DNA from: Triglochin maritima
Taxonomy: Eukaryota > Streptophyta > Magnoliopsida > Alismatales > Juncaginaceae
Length of the DNA stretch: 64,000 nucleotides
Assembly: GCA_963682175.1 (NCBI GenBank)
Contig: OY821791.1
Coordinates: forward strand, 31,680,326-31,744,325
Direction of reading: 5' to 3'
Part shown: positions 1-10,576 of the stretch, piece by piece
Numbering within the stretch: position 1 is the stretch's first letter
Layout: every line of letters begins with the position of its first letter
Made by a program: the position numbers and the translations under genes
Notes under the pieces: generated by a model
Databases searched by the model: none
Seen by the model: only the letters and a program-made list of their open reading frames with translations
Told to the model about the DNA's origin: nothing

Positions 1-487
1 GATGCATTGCATACATTGCATCATATGTCTCTCATTTAGATTAATTTTATATCAATAAATGCTACTAAGGTATGTGTTTAGTCTTATTTACAGAATACAG
101 GGACCTGAATGCAAATTACCCATATCCCGAGCATAAATGCGTGTCAGAGACTCATTTCTGTCATAAAGACCAAGTTCAAGATTATCGGGATTCAAATGGA
201 AATTCATCCAAGCATAAAAGCATTCAAGGACCTAATTGCAAAATGGCCAAGGACTTAAGCACAAAAGTAGCCAGAGACTAAATTACAAAAAGTCGAGGAC
301 CCAACTGAAATTAAAGCACCAAAATATTATCTTGGAGAAATTCTAAAGAAAAATCAATTTGGATCTCCAAATATATGAAGGAATTAATTCGGAGCTAAAA
401 AGAAAGGAAAGAAATAATCCCGACGTGCAAAGGATATTGAAATCATACCATAAACACACAGGAAAAATCCGGATTAAATCAGCGCAT

Positions 488-540
488 ATATTGTGGCGAA
501 ATCGCCGCATCCTACGTGTATTGTGCGGCGGAAACGCCGC
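488..540 (+). repeat. two GC-rich hairpins upstream of the LTR promoter
   Basis: Two short inverted repeats stand side by side. One is GGCGA-AA-TCGCC; the other is GCGGCG-GAAA-CGCCGC, a perfect 6-bp stem with a GNRA-type loop. They lie about 90-140 bp upstream of the TATA box, where the other Athila-type LTRs carry a different palindrome. Confidence 0.7.
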
Positions 541-628
541 CCCCTTGTGGATCCGTGGCTGCGGATTTTGTCCAGACGTGTTTCGCCACGTGTACTTTCC
601 TATTTTATACCTAGGTCCCTTGTATCAG

Positions 629-638
629 CTATAAATAG
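629..638 (+). promoter_or_regulatory. TATA box of the left LTR
   Basis: CTATAAATAG lies in the middle of the LTR. The same motif is at the matching place in the LTRs at 28190, 29660, 33531-33540 (minus) and 43336 (minus), as expected of an RNA polymerase II LTR promoter. Confidence 0.65.
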
Positions 639-1425
639 CCCCGAAACGTTGTGTAGAGGATATTCTTAGCTTATGTTCTTAATTTTAGTCCTTAGTTTTT
701 GTTCCATACTTTAGTAATAAAATTCTGTTCTTTTATTTCTTGTTTTTAGTTTTCTTTTGTAGTTTCTCTAGGACCCTTTCTCCTTCCCTCCATCCATGAG
801 TTTCTAACTCTTTCCAAAGGGTGAAGGTGACGGATTTAGGGTGAAGAGAAGAAGAATAAAAATTATTATTTTAATTTTGTGTTAGTATATTTTGATTACT
901 TGAGTTTATGTTAAATCATTTATCATGTAATGCTTTATAACTAATATGATTTACTATAAGTTTCTGAATTCTCTAATCTAAACCCTATATTTAAACCTCC
1001 ACCCAACGGAATTCACCATCTTTGTTCTTATTTTAGTTTTATTTGTTCATGTTTCATGCTTTAGAAAATTAAAAATCAAAAATCTCAAAACCAAACTTAT
1101 TCTTCTCTCCTTCTTTCCCCTAATCGAAAATCACACAAATAACAAATCTCTCCCTCCTTGTGTTCGACCCGTACTTGCCACGTCTTCATTGACGCCGTGC
1201 ACTTGCGGTATAAATTTAATTCTCATCATTTGCAATTCCACATTCCTGCACTGAGCATGTCTTGCCATATTTGCACTCATGTGTCTCAAACAGAACCTGT
1301 GAACGTGACCTCGTTCTGGAGAAAAATGTCTTCACAATATTTGTAAGACCTGAAAAATGGTAACTAAAAATACACAATTCATCTCGCATGGATACTCTAG
1401 AGGTCAAAATACTTAAGAACCATTG

Positions 1426-2992
1426 TCACGAGCTTCCTGATTCTTTTTCAACAACCGCAAACACCAAAGGAAACAAACCAGAGTTTGTGTCGGTACCCAT
1501 AGAAACCAAAAGAGTACCCTCAAACTTGCCAAACAAATGAGTCTCATCAATGCTCAAAATAGGTCTACAATACTGGAAACATTCAATTGATGCTGCGAAT
1601 GACCAGCAAATTCTCTGAAACTGCTCAATGTTTTGATTTATCCTCTGAGTCTGAATCTCTACTATTGTGTCGAGGTTGGTGGTGCAAATATTAGACATAA
1701 AGCATCTTAAATTACGATAAGATGTCTCATCAACTCCGTATACTTTTTCCAATGCTTTCTTCCGGGCGTACCAAGCTTTATCATACTTGATGTCTGTGAA
1801 GTAATGAGTCTTTACTAGAGCTTGAATTTCTACAGGAGTGACGGTTATGTTTGTTCGAATGGTGGCAAGAATCATGATAGAAATTAAACCGGCATCACAT
1901 TACACGTGGTCATGCAAAATGCCCTCGTTACTACAGTTGTGTTCAGACATGTACCTCTTCACTTGAAAACATTCTTTGATCTGAAAGTAAGAGGTATGTA
2001 TCCTCCATTTACACTATTTCTTCAAACAACAAGTTGTAAATCTTTTGGCCTAGACATTAACACTTTGAATTGGACACTTTTTCGTAAATGTCCTTCCGTC
2101 AACCCATGCAACAAATATTTTTTTGTGGAGAAAGTTCTATGCAACCAATAACTCCATCCATCTTCTAAGTTATCATATTCATTGTATGCAGCAATACCCT
2201 ATCGACATTTCCAAAGGACTGAATCTTCAATCCAGTTCTCGTCAAGCTCTACATCCGGCAAGTGCCTCAAATCCGGAAGTACGGGCAATGATGGTAATTC
2301 ATTTTGTATGACGGCTTCATGTACGTTGTTATCAGGTTCTCGATTCACTGTGTTTGCCATATGATGAAACATGTTCTGCAGCTCCGGAAGTGGTGTGGAA
2401 TCTACATCAACAATGCTTATCTCCTCACCATCCATCTAACCATCTGCCTCATCATCATTTGTCTCATCACTGTCTGCATCTTCAATCCATCTTCCTTGAG
2501 AATGTAATTGAACCACGTCTACTTCGTAATTTGTAATATTCATTGGTGTGTGCTCAAATGTTCAAAATAAGACTGTGGAACTACAGATGATGAACCTACT
2601 TCATATTGGCTACATGTCCGTGTCATTGCTTGGTAATCCTCAGTCAACTGACTTTGGTGCACAGTAGTGTAATGCTTGGGTTGTTTCTGAACAAACAATA
2701 CAACTGTATTCACGATGTTAAATAAAGATAACATCGTAGCCATGCTTTGATCATAAAAAACATCAGCATATGTATACTTTTCACACGGTGGTCACTTGCA
2801 GGTTAACTTCAGATCAAACTATTCTTCTCAGAAACCACAAACTCGACAAACCATTTCACAAAGATCATCATATCATATTTCAGTATTAACATTCACCATC
2901 CGTCTGTAACCACCTTCATATTCTGGAATGCCATCTACAAATGTAATGATTTCATCGGAAAAAACTATAACCAATCTGGTATCAGGGCTCAT
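1426..2992 (-). pseudogene. MULE (Mutator-like) transposase relic
   Basis: The minus strand encodes broken pieces of a MuDR/MULE transposase. The best piece (1875 to 1426, 149 codons) has the family pattern: a KAWYARKKALEKVYG-like helix, an FQRICWSF block, and CRPILSIDETHLFGKFEGTL, which corresponds to the first catalytic Asp region of the DDE core. It ends in LFPLVFAVVEKE. Upstream, 2992 to about 2770 resembles the MULE N-terminal region (EYEGGYRRMV) but has at least four in-frame stops. Pieces at 2743-2540 and 2435-2199 lie in other frames. The later DDE residues and the SWIM zinc finger are absent. It is therefore a truncated, frameshifted non-functional copy. I could not identify its terminal inverted repeats. 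Confidence 0.8.
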
Positions 2993-3195
2993 TACTTTTG
3001 GTGTACAAAATCTACATTTGATACATGAAAATAACAATCATACATTAACTATACATACATTACATTTCATATCGAAATCAAAAAACCCAAAAAAAAACTG
3101 AAAACCAACCTGAACAGTGCTTGTCGCGTGAGAGAGGGAGTAATGGGGAGTAATTTGGGAGTAGGAGAAGGAAGATGGTGGATGGCCAACCCCAT

Positions 3196-3345
3196 TTTTG
3201 CCCTAGGTAAAAATGGTATCTCGGATGTCGTTTTTACCCATCTTGAAAACGACATCCATGATGTCGTTTTTGCCTAGGGTAAAAATGGCATCATTGATGT
3301 AATTTTTAGTTAATGAAAACGGCATCATAGGTGCCGTTTTTTAGG
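3196..3345. repeat. cluster of AAAACGACATC / GATGTCGTTTT modules
   Basis: Five related modules of the form AAAACGRCATC ... GATGYCGTTTT occur in about 150 bp. One (3247-3270) is a perfect inverted repeat with 11-bp arms around CAT. It lies just upstream of the MULE relic on that element's strand, so it may be part of its 5' non-coding region. Confidence 0.6.
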
Positions 3346-4506
3346 TGCATAGTTTGCCAATTAAGTTTTTCATGTACATATTCTACCAATTTTGTTTTTT
3401 TGTAATTATTTTGAAAAAAATTCCTAAAATTATACCTTGTCAATGAGTGTTGGAAATTTACCAATAAGAAAGTATTTGAAATTTGAAAGGAAGAGTGAGA
3501 ATTGTTTCATATCCTTAGACCTTCCAAGACAGTTGCTTACTATGTGCACTAATGAGATACTATTCATTAGCTAATGGACTACATCATGTTTGAGTTTCTT
3601 TGCTTTAAATTGTTGGTGACCATGATCTCATAATGGGTTTCGCGATGTCCATTGTCGCACTTCATATTGCAGATACACATGAGACGATGTTTTTGACTTA
3701 AGGTAGTTTCAATCATAACATGTTGGCTTGTATGTTTTTAAAATGTTCCCTAAGTCATAGCATGTCGGATTGTAATCAATTGCATTCTTTTTCGTTTCTA
3801 TGAGGTGGTTCTTATGAGGTCACAAAATGATCTACCGTGATTAGTTTAGTACTATTGCGACAAAGGATTCAGTTGTAATTGGTGAACATCTAGGATTTGC
3901 AGAGAGTAAGACTTGGCAATGGAAAATTATCACCCTCATCCTTCTAAACCAAGGGAATGAAAACAACTTGGGAGTGGACAATTGCCATCAAATCCATTTA
4001 ACGATCTAAATTCCTTATTTTTGTGCAACCTAGGAAGAGTGAAAAGATATTACCATGTTTTTCATTAGTATGTGTTATATATAACTAATCATTGTCCAAT
4101 TGTCAACTTTGGTCTGTTTGATATGTCTTATAGATTTATTTATAACTAAAATGTCTTTAAGAACTCATTAGGGTTTGGTTAGAAAAGTGGTCATTGTCAA
4201 TTGGTGCTCTTTCTTAATTTGATTAAAAAAAATTGTGCCTATAAGATAGATGTATCTTGTGGGATATTTCTCTCTCTCAAATCTTAGTTGATATATACTT
4301 ATTACACAAACATCATTTTTTTCTGAATATATACGTAAATGTTTATAAGTAAAACCACATGGGACAATAAAATGTTAAATTGTCAGAAATGTTATCAAAA
4401 AATATAATATAGGAAGTTGTTCGAGCCTATTTTCCAATGCGTCTTAGCATATAAAACAGTAAGGAAAATCCACCATAAAATGGAATGTTGCTAATAAATT
4501 CCTCTG
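3346..4506. other. AT-rich DNA without recognised gene
   Basis: I see no supported coding sequence, RNA gene or repeat boundary here, only scattered stops and A/T tracts. Confidence 0.5.
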
Positions 4507-4514
4507 TTAATTAA

Positions 4515-4928
4515 CTGAACTGCTAAACATCGCCCCAAAATTACTTAAATCGCCCCTTGAAATTACCAAATTGCCCTTCCTCCTATTTTTGCTTATATAT
4601 CTCACAATTTCACTCTTTTTTCAAAACTTTCTCTTCCTATACCTACTACACAAGATTACGAATGTCTCGGAGGCCAGGGAAGCAGCCAGCAGTTCCCCCG
4701 GTGTACCTGTATGAGGTAACATTACGTTATTTATTTGTTTTTAAAAAAAAAAAAATGCGTCGGCGTCCGAGGGAGACGCCCCCCGCATGGGGCGGGCGTC
4801 CGAGGAAGCCGCTCCCCCTATGGTTCCGTGGACACGGGACGATTTGGGTATTAAATATATTGTTAAGGGCAATTTGGTAATTTCAAGGGGCGATTTAAGT
4901 AGTTTTGGGGCGACGTTTAGTAGTTCCC
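4515..4928. mobile_element. non-autonomous DNA transposon with ~70-bp inverted repeats (Pack-MULE-like or hAT-like)
   Basis: Nearly perfect terminal inverted repeats of about 65-70 bp (4515-4578 against 4865-4928) bound a 414-bp element. Each end contains GCTAAACATCGCCCC or its variant CTAAACGTCGCCCC. Both ends abut TTAATTAA (4507-4514 and 4929-4936), a likely 8-bp target duplication. The interior is GC-rich and looks like captured coding DNA. It has an ATG-started reading frame of about 18 codons (from 4662) ending in a consensus-like splice donor (GAG|GTAACA). A second GC-rich stretch contains two copies of GGCGTCCGAGG. Long inverted repeats suggest Mutator; an 8-bp duplication suggests hAT. 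Confidence 0.8.
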
Positions 4929-5617
4929 TTAATTAATGACAAAATTGTGCCCAAGACAAGCACACGTGTAGAAGGTCAAGAAAAGGTGACCTCCATAAGA
5001 AAAGGTTCCAGAGATAAGCTTTTTTCCCTCTAACCTTCTTACCAACTTACTTATTACTTTCGATGTACAGCCTACAAGAGGAAACTAGTGAAAAATAAGA
5101 TAACAATGAAAAATAAAATTTTTGACAAAAAACATGTACACAACATAGGCAATGACATGATGCACACAAAGTACTACACATGTAGCACTCATCATGAGAG
5201 ATCATAATTTTATGCATTCTTGATTTCACATGAGGGTGCAAAGGAAAAGATGGAAAACAAAAAAAATTCCCAGAAGTGTTATCTCATTTATGCATTGTTT
5301 TAGAGACTAGAAGTATCACAATCGGGACTACATAAGGCCAAAACAACGTATGAATTCAAGACAAATAATTCAAAAGAAATTCCATACTGGCAGAGTGGCA
5401 CTGTGGCTTTCAGATATATCAAAATTGAATTTGTTGGAAAAAAAGAGAGATTTATATAAAGAGGAAAAATATTACCTCAGGAAGATTAATTTCTAATTGT
5501 CTCCAATAAAACTGATTAATCTCAGTATACTAAATACCTCCCTAGAACCTGCTCTGATCATATGCCCATGTTACTTCACAGCAAGGCCAGAGACAAAATC
5601 CACATAAGCTTGTGTAG

Positions 5618-5648
5618 TGTCCATTACAAAATCATGTACAAAGTGATT
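5618..5648 (+). repeat. left copy of a 31-bp direct repeat
   Basis: The sequence beginning TGTCCATTACAAAATCATGT recurs at 6231-6261 with one mismatch. The two copies flank the truncated LTR piece. Both copies belong to the LINE reading frame. Confidence 0.85.
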
Positions 5649-6048
5649 TTCCTGCGGTGCCTTGTGTGTACGTGTGATTGTGGGGTTGGGTGAGAGGACC
5701 CTTGAGACCCGTGTTGTGGCATCGGCTGTGGTTGGGAGAGAGGTCCCGAGAACCAGTCGGACGGTGGTTGTGATATATATATTGAATTTCTCATATCATG
5801 TCATACAATTGTTAATTCATGTTTTAGGAGTTTGACATACGGGGTTTCCTTATGGGAAACTCAGGCATAGTCTGTTATTGCATTTCAGGTCGTGAGCGTC
5901 GTTAGGAGGTAGTGACTGAGGGCGGGAGCACTAGGACCAAATTCTGCCTTCTTTGTTTTGAGGTTGTTGTGATTACATTGTAGATGTTGTATATCTTTTG
6001 TTGTTGTAATCAAACCTTTGATTTACTGTATCATATACAGTGTACCTG

Positions 6049-6132
<84 letters not shown>

Positions 6133-6230
6133 CGCGCGCGCGCGCGCGCGCGTGTGATTTTCATAACGTCCTTGTGCTTGATCCCTATCTTTTAAAAGTT
6201 TTAAATTTTCCACTGTTTCGGGGCGTTACA
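5649..6230 (+). mobile_element. 5'-truncated chromovirus-like LTR (family X)
   Basis: This is the last third of the LTR family seen at 61691-63425 and, inverted, at 11026-12260. Shared blocks are the 'gaggacccttgagaccc' box, CATACGGGGTTTCCTT followed by AACTCAGGCATAG, a CAG splice-acceptor-like site (5886-5888), and TTGAGGTTGTTGTGATTACAT. It ends in GGGGCGTTACA, which looks like an LTR 3' terminus of the Tekay/Del chromovirus type. The 5' two-thirds are missing. It sits inside the LINE relic between 31-bp direct repeats, far longer than an LTR element's normal target duplication. Confidence 0.65.
6052..6156. repeat. compound microsatellite (AT)n(TG)n(CG)n
   Basis: About 105 bp of unbroken alternating purine-pyrimidine: roughly 22 AT units, 15 TG units, 14 CG units and two more TG units. 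It lies in the 3' part of the truncated LTR. Confidence 0.97.
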
Positions 6231-6261
6231 TGTCCATTACAAAATCATGTCCAAAGTGATT
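6231..6261 (+). repeat. right copy of the 31-bp direct repeat
   Basis: It matches 5618-5648 with one A/C mismatch and directly follows the GTTACA end of the inserted LTR piece. Confidence 0.85.
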
Positions 6262-6925
6262 ACTAGGAGAATTGCTTATCTTTGCCTAAGATAATTTCTG
6301 AGGAACCAGGAGGGTTTGTGAAAGGAAGACACATTGAGGATAATATCTCCTTGGCCCAGGAGTTAGTGCAACATTTGGGAGAGAAGACTCATGGGGGCAA
6401 TGTTGTGTTTAAATTGGACATGGAGAAGGCCTTTGATAGAATGGAATGGGACTTCTTGTTCACTGTTATGAGTAGATTTGGATTCACGCAAAGATGTTGT
6501 GTTAAGTATAATAACTTCTCTCTTCTGTTGCATGGAACCACTGAAGGTGATCCTCTTTCTCCTGCATTATTTATTATTGAAGAAAAAGTTCTCAGCAGAG
6601 GTCTGCAAAAACTCCTTGATGAGAACAAGATTAAAGCATATAAAGCACACTGGAAATGCCCTCGTCTCACTCAACAGATATAAAGTATGGGCAGATTTGA
6701 AGGTTGGCTCAGTTGGTCAAGCTCAGTTCAGTTAGGTTAGTTGTTGGGACGCTGGGGAATTGTAACTGTTGTTCATCCTATGCAATATATTAGTTCATGC
6801 AATTTCTGATCACTTGAAAAGCAGTGATTTGGGTCTGAGTGGCAATGGATTCAGCTTATTGCAGAAGTTGAGTCTGTTTTTTACTGTGCAGAGCAGTTAA
6901 GTTGGTTTTGTTGTGCAGACTGTTA

Positions 6926-7412
6926 GGGCATCCCTTAACGTGGTTTTTTCCCGGTCGTGAGAGCTGGGTCGAAGATGACCCAGGTCATCTTCGCCCGGGT
7001 CGTCGACCAAGGCGTTGAAACGCCCGGGTCAACGACCCGGTTGTCCGGGGTCGTCCAACCCGGGCGCGTCCGGATTTTTTTTTAATTTTTGATTTTTTAA
7101 TTTTTGGTTTTGTTTTTGTTTTGAATTTTTTGTTAGAGTTTTTTTTTATGAAAATACGTTTTCTAATTATCTTGATTTTTTAGAATTTTTTTTATTTTTT
7201 TAAATTTTTTTACCAAGATGGACCCCGAAATGATGTGGAGGAGAGAGATAAGTTGTTATGGGTTGTGTTGGTTGTGGTTAAGAGGTGAATAGTGTAGGAA
7301 AAAGAAGAAGGTGAGTTGACGAAAGAGAAAGCTGACGTGGAAGAGAGAGAAAACTGATTTTGAAGAAAGAGAACTGATGACCGGGTCGTCCAGGTCATGG
7401 TTAGTGATGGTG
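6926..7412. mobile_element. MITE-like element, PIF/Harbinger type likely
   Basis: A 487-bp segment is bounded by TTA on both sides (6923-6925, 7413-7415). Its ends, GGGCATCCCTTAACGTG and (reverse complement) CACCATCACTAACCATG, match at 10 of 17 positions. The sequence either side of it (GCAGACTG ... AAGTCTG) seems to be one interrupted repeat. The left 150 bp are GC-rich with nested palindromes, including GAAGATGACC-CA-GGTCATCTTC and several CCGGGTCGTC boxes; the rest is T-rich or GA-rich. It is non-coding. Confidence 0.5.
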
Positions 7413-8330
7413 TTAAAGTCTGTTTTTACCGTGCAGTCATGTTTTTCAGTTGGAGGCAGTTGGAGGCACTGTGCATTGGCGGTTATTTCTGTTTTCAGCT
7501 GCTGAAAATACTGTTCCTTTGAGTTGAGGCAGTTAATCCGGTTGCTGGTTACTGTTCATGTACGGGCAGTTAGCAGCTAACAGTTCATTAAGCGATTAAT
7601 GATGGAGCACACCAGATTTTCTCGAAGCCTGTACACATTGGAAATTATTTTGAGACATGCGTCTAAAAACAAAGAGTTTAACATTGCGAATGAGACTTGT
7701 AACGAAATCAAATTGAATGAGCTTACATGAGTGCATAATTTTCTGGATCAAAAGTTTATACAGCTTTTAGATTATTGTGATTTATATAGCTGACTCTATT
7801 TTCACGTGGACGAATATTAACTTTTATGGGGACACAATATAACGAAGATAAAATTTACATTTGAGATGACAGGTTTCCTAGTAAACCATACTGTTAAACT
7901 GAAACATAACTGTAACATAAGTTCATGATGGGAGGCACATGAATCATAGATAAAATTAAGTTCAACCATTAGAGTCACATTTAACCGTTGCAGAACTCTC
8001 TTTTAATTACATAAGAAGAATAGGCCATCCAAGATAAAACTTTTAAAAGTACATGTTTCAATCAAAAGGGGGTACTACTGATAAAAATAAAAGCAAATAT
8101 TATTGGATTATGGAAGAAACTGACAGCAGAACAACATAAAGAAAGTAATAAGTGGGCTGTCATACCGTGATGTTCCCCATAGCTAATCAACTTCTATCCA
8201 CATGAAAACAAGTCAATAAGCTGCAATGATGAAACTTAACAAATCAGTCAATTGACAACCAACCGATGTTTCATGTCCGACGAATGCATGATGTGGCATA
8301 ATTTGCTTACTGAAAATTCATTTTCTAATT
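7413..8330. other. non-coding DNA, no gene recognised
   Basis: From 7413 to about 7600 there are repeated 'gcagtt' and 'ctgtt' words that continue the sequence interrupted by the MITE (6684-6922). Beyond that is ordinary AT-rich DNA. Confidence 0.4.
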
Positions 8331-9054
8331 GTAAGGCCCGAACTCGGACAAGTACTTACCCGTCTGAACCCGGTGCATTAATACGATCCACTATCCGAAC
8401 CGCTGCGCACTCTGATATTTAATCCATCTGATAGACCCATAAATAATCTGAAAAATGTAATCAATAATTTGTGAGTTCGACAGCCCGCAAGTACCAATAG
8501 TCAATCAACTAGAATCATAACTATGTGGAAATACAGAATAGGACGTTCAGTTAATGAACACAATCATGAGACATATATCACAAATACTATGCATGCATAA
8601 CAATATGGAACTTCCACTCATATTTGACATCATCTTGTGTTTCTGAATCTATCAATTAGTCAGACGCACACCTGGTAGCTCCACACTAACGACAGGTAGT
8701 CATTTTCTCTCTCGGATGGCTCCACACTGCCTGCTAGCTAGGTAGCTCTTTCCTAAGTGGCTCAGTCAGAAACATACACACAGAACATGTCGGCCAAAAT
8801 ACCATCATGCAATCATATGCATATCAATAAATTTAATATCGATACTCAATATGCATGCAACTACGAATATCAAGAGAGATAGACATGACATGAAATTGAA
8901 GAATAACGAATCGATACTTGTCTCAAAATCTCCAATCTTTTTCTTCTCTATCTTCTTCTCAAAATTTCATCTTCTCTCAACTCACTTCATCACTTTATAT
9001 AGCCAACTCCACCACCAACACATCCAATAGCAACACACCACTCCACCGATGTGT
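8331..9054 (+). mobile_element. possible chromovirus-type LTR fragment
   Basis: It begins TGTAAGGCCCGAACTCGG, resembling the TGTAAnnnCCC starts of Tekay/Del-type LTRs. A TATA-like CTTTATATAGCC lies at about 8992, followed by CA-rich sequence, and then it stops abruptly at a dispersed repeat. There is no coding capacity and no second LTR. The assignment rests on the ends only. Confidence 0.35.
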
Positions 9055-9200
9055 TGGTACAAGCTAAGTGGCTTATCAAAGCCACACTGATACAGAAATA
9101 ATATGAGGTTAACTGTACTGACTGAGTCGCATTGCACACTAATATTAACAAAGCAAAATCCAACAGTACAATAAGAGGATAAACGAGACAAATCACAGGC
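9055..9200. repeat. dispersed repeat, copy 1
   Basis: About 150 bp starting GTACAAGCTAAGTGGCTTAT recur at 15217-15365 in the same orientation with roughly 85% identity by eye. Nature unknown. Confidence 0.75.
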
Positions 9201-9692
9201 AATAATCCAGAACTAGCAAGTAACACGTCCGTTGCACGGTCGGTATTGTTCATGTATAAAGACATCTTCAATGTTGTAAAAAATGTGACTATAGGAGACA
9301 TGCAAGCATCTAAGCCTACTATTTTATCCACAATAGGATTGTATTTTCCAATTAAACTAAACTACATGCATATTCTTTTATCTGAAAATACGACACATTA
9401 AAATTTTGAATTGAGTTGAGAGAATTTCACAATTAATCTTAAATTTTGGAATTTAAACAACCATCATATATCGGAATTTTCAAAACTTTTACATTAAGAT
9501 GCAAAACAATTAACATAAGGTGAATATATTTACTACATGCTCCCTACATAGGTTACAGCTACACTAAAAAAATGGCTTAAAAATTATGAAGATAAATTGA
9601 AGTGCCATAATTGTATTGGTTATTAGCTTTATATGACCATGTTATTCCATTTATAATTATATGTATATTGTATAATTATTGTAACCCATTTA
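9201..9692. other. AT-rich DNA, nothing recognised
   Basis: No gene or repeat boundary seen. Confidence 0.4.
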
Positions 9693-10010
9693 TAATTTAG
9701 CTTAGATCCTCCTATAGGTCACACCACAAAACTGGGAAACAAGAAGCTTGATTTTGAGTTCATATGATGTGTCGGGTTTCATGTGAAAAGGGGACACATG
9801 TGGTGAATGAATAAAATCAATATGTCATGAGAATTGACATAATTAGAATCATAATAAATTCATATGAGGTGTATATATTATGGGATGTAATAATTGAATA
9901 TTACATATGATAATATATTACATAAGATATGAATTTGCTAAAACCCCAAAAGATCAAATTTTGTTGGAAATAAATCCAAAATTTGACAAAGGCAAAATCG
10001 GGGTCAAACA

Positions 10011-10390
10011 CGGTGAACCGTTTAGGTCGGTCGACCGAGGTGTCTTCGGAACGGTCCACCGAACGGGAAACGGGTAAACACAATTGGTTGACCGAAATTG
10101 TCTGGAGTGCCTGAACAATTAGGTTCGGTCAACCGAACATGAACGGTCAACCGAGAGAAAATATCTTGGGATATTTTTGGTAGACCGAAGGTGACACGGT
10201 CGTCCGATGAATGTTCGCCAGGAGAAATTTTGGTGGGTCAACGGTCGACCAGAGCAAGACGCGGATCATCCGAATTTTTCCAAAGAATTTTTCTCATGCA
10301 TATTCGATCAACCGTCTAGCTCACGGTCCACCGAACATGTGTTAAAACCAAATGGTTCGGTTAACCGAGAAGAATTCTCGGTCAACAGAA
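10011..10390. repeat. paired-palindrome array 1
   Basis: About 15 variants of CGGTCGACCG, many in the deaminated forms CGGTCAACCG, CGGTTGACCG and CGGTTAACCG. Neighbours are mostly 17-24 bp apart, start to start. The array lies 170-550 bp upstream of the TATA box. Confidence 0.85.
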
Positions 10391-10566
10391 CAGTGCGATT
10401 TTTGCCTGAATTATTAAGAGAATAATTAGATCATGGGTTGGATTAATTCTAGATTTAATCAAACGTTTTTTAGGATGCTTATGTGGCAATTTGAGATTAA
10501 TTTTAGGAGAGAATAAACAAGAGATCATGACTAAATAATAGTTCTTGATAAGGATGTTTTGGGAGC

Positions 10567-10576
10567 CTATAAAAGG
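10567..10576 (+). promoter_or_regulatory. TATA box of the copia-type LTR fragment
   Basis: CTATAAAAGG corresponds to CTATAAATAGG in the intact LTRs at 20042 and 27272. Confidence 0.65.

Larger units (their letters stand above)
1..1227 (+). mobile_element. Athila-type Ty3/gypsy LTR, left end at or just before the window
   Basis: The segment has the same order of blocks as the better delimited LTRs at 29152-30696 and 44436-46221. These are a start resembling TGATTGGCATCATATCATGC, a run of 'aaggacc' blocks, a GC-rich inverted-repeat zone (about 488-540), a TATA box near 630 and a 3' block reading 'cgacccgtacttgcc ... gccgtgcacttgcgg'. That 3' block recurs at all Athila-type LTR ends in this window. 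No primer-binding site follows the end near 1227, so it is a solo or truncated LTR. It has no coding potential. The exact 3' end is uncertain by a few bases because the usual CAATCA terminus has decayed. Confidence 0.72.
5585..6683 (+). pseudogene. L1-type LINE reverse transcriptase relic, interrupted
   Basis: Before the insertion at 5649, the frame reads HISLCSVHYKI, matching the RPISLCNVxYKI block of plant LINE reverse transcriptases. After the insertion (6231-6683) come KVITRRIA, then in another frame PKIISEE, GFVKGRHIEDNISLAQELVQ, GGNVVFKLDMEKAFDRMEWDF, DPLSPALF and LSRGLQKLL. The Asp of KLDMEKAFDR is the first catalytic Asp. The FADD block with the other two is missing, and the stretch between FGF and GDPLSPALF is shortened. 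A frameshift lies between 6262 and 6282. Endonuclease and RNase H domains are absent. It is a dead fragment. Confidence 0.8.

Noticed and set aside
5973..6266. Overlapping reading frames on both strands across the microsatellite
   Set aside because: They are products of the AT/TG/CG repeat (runs of Ile-Tyr, Cys-Val, Ala-Arg) and not genes.
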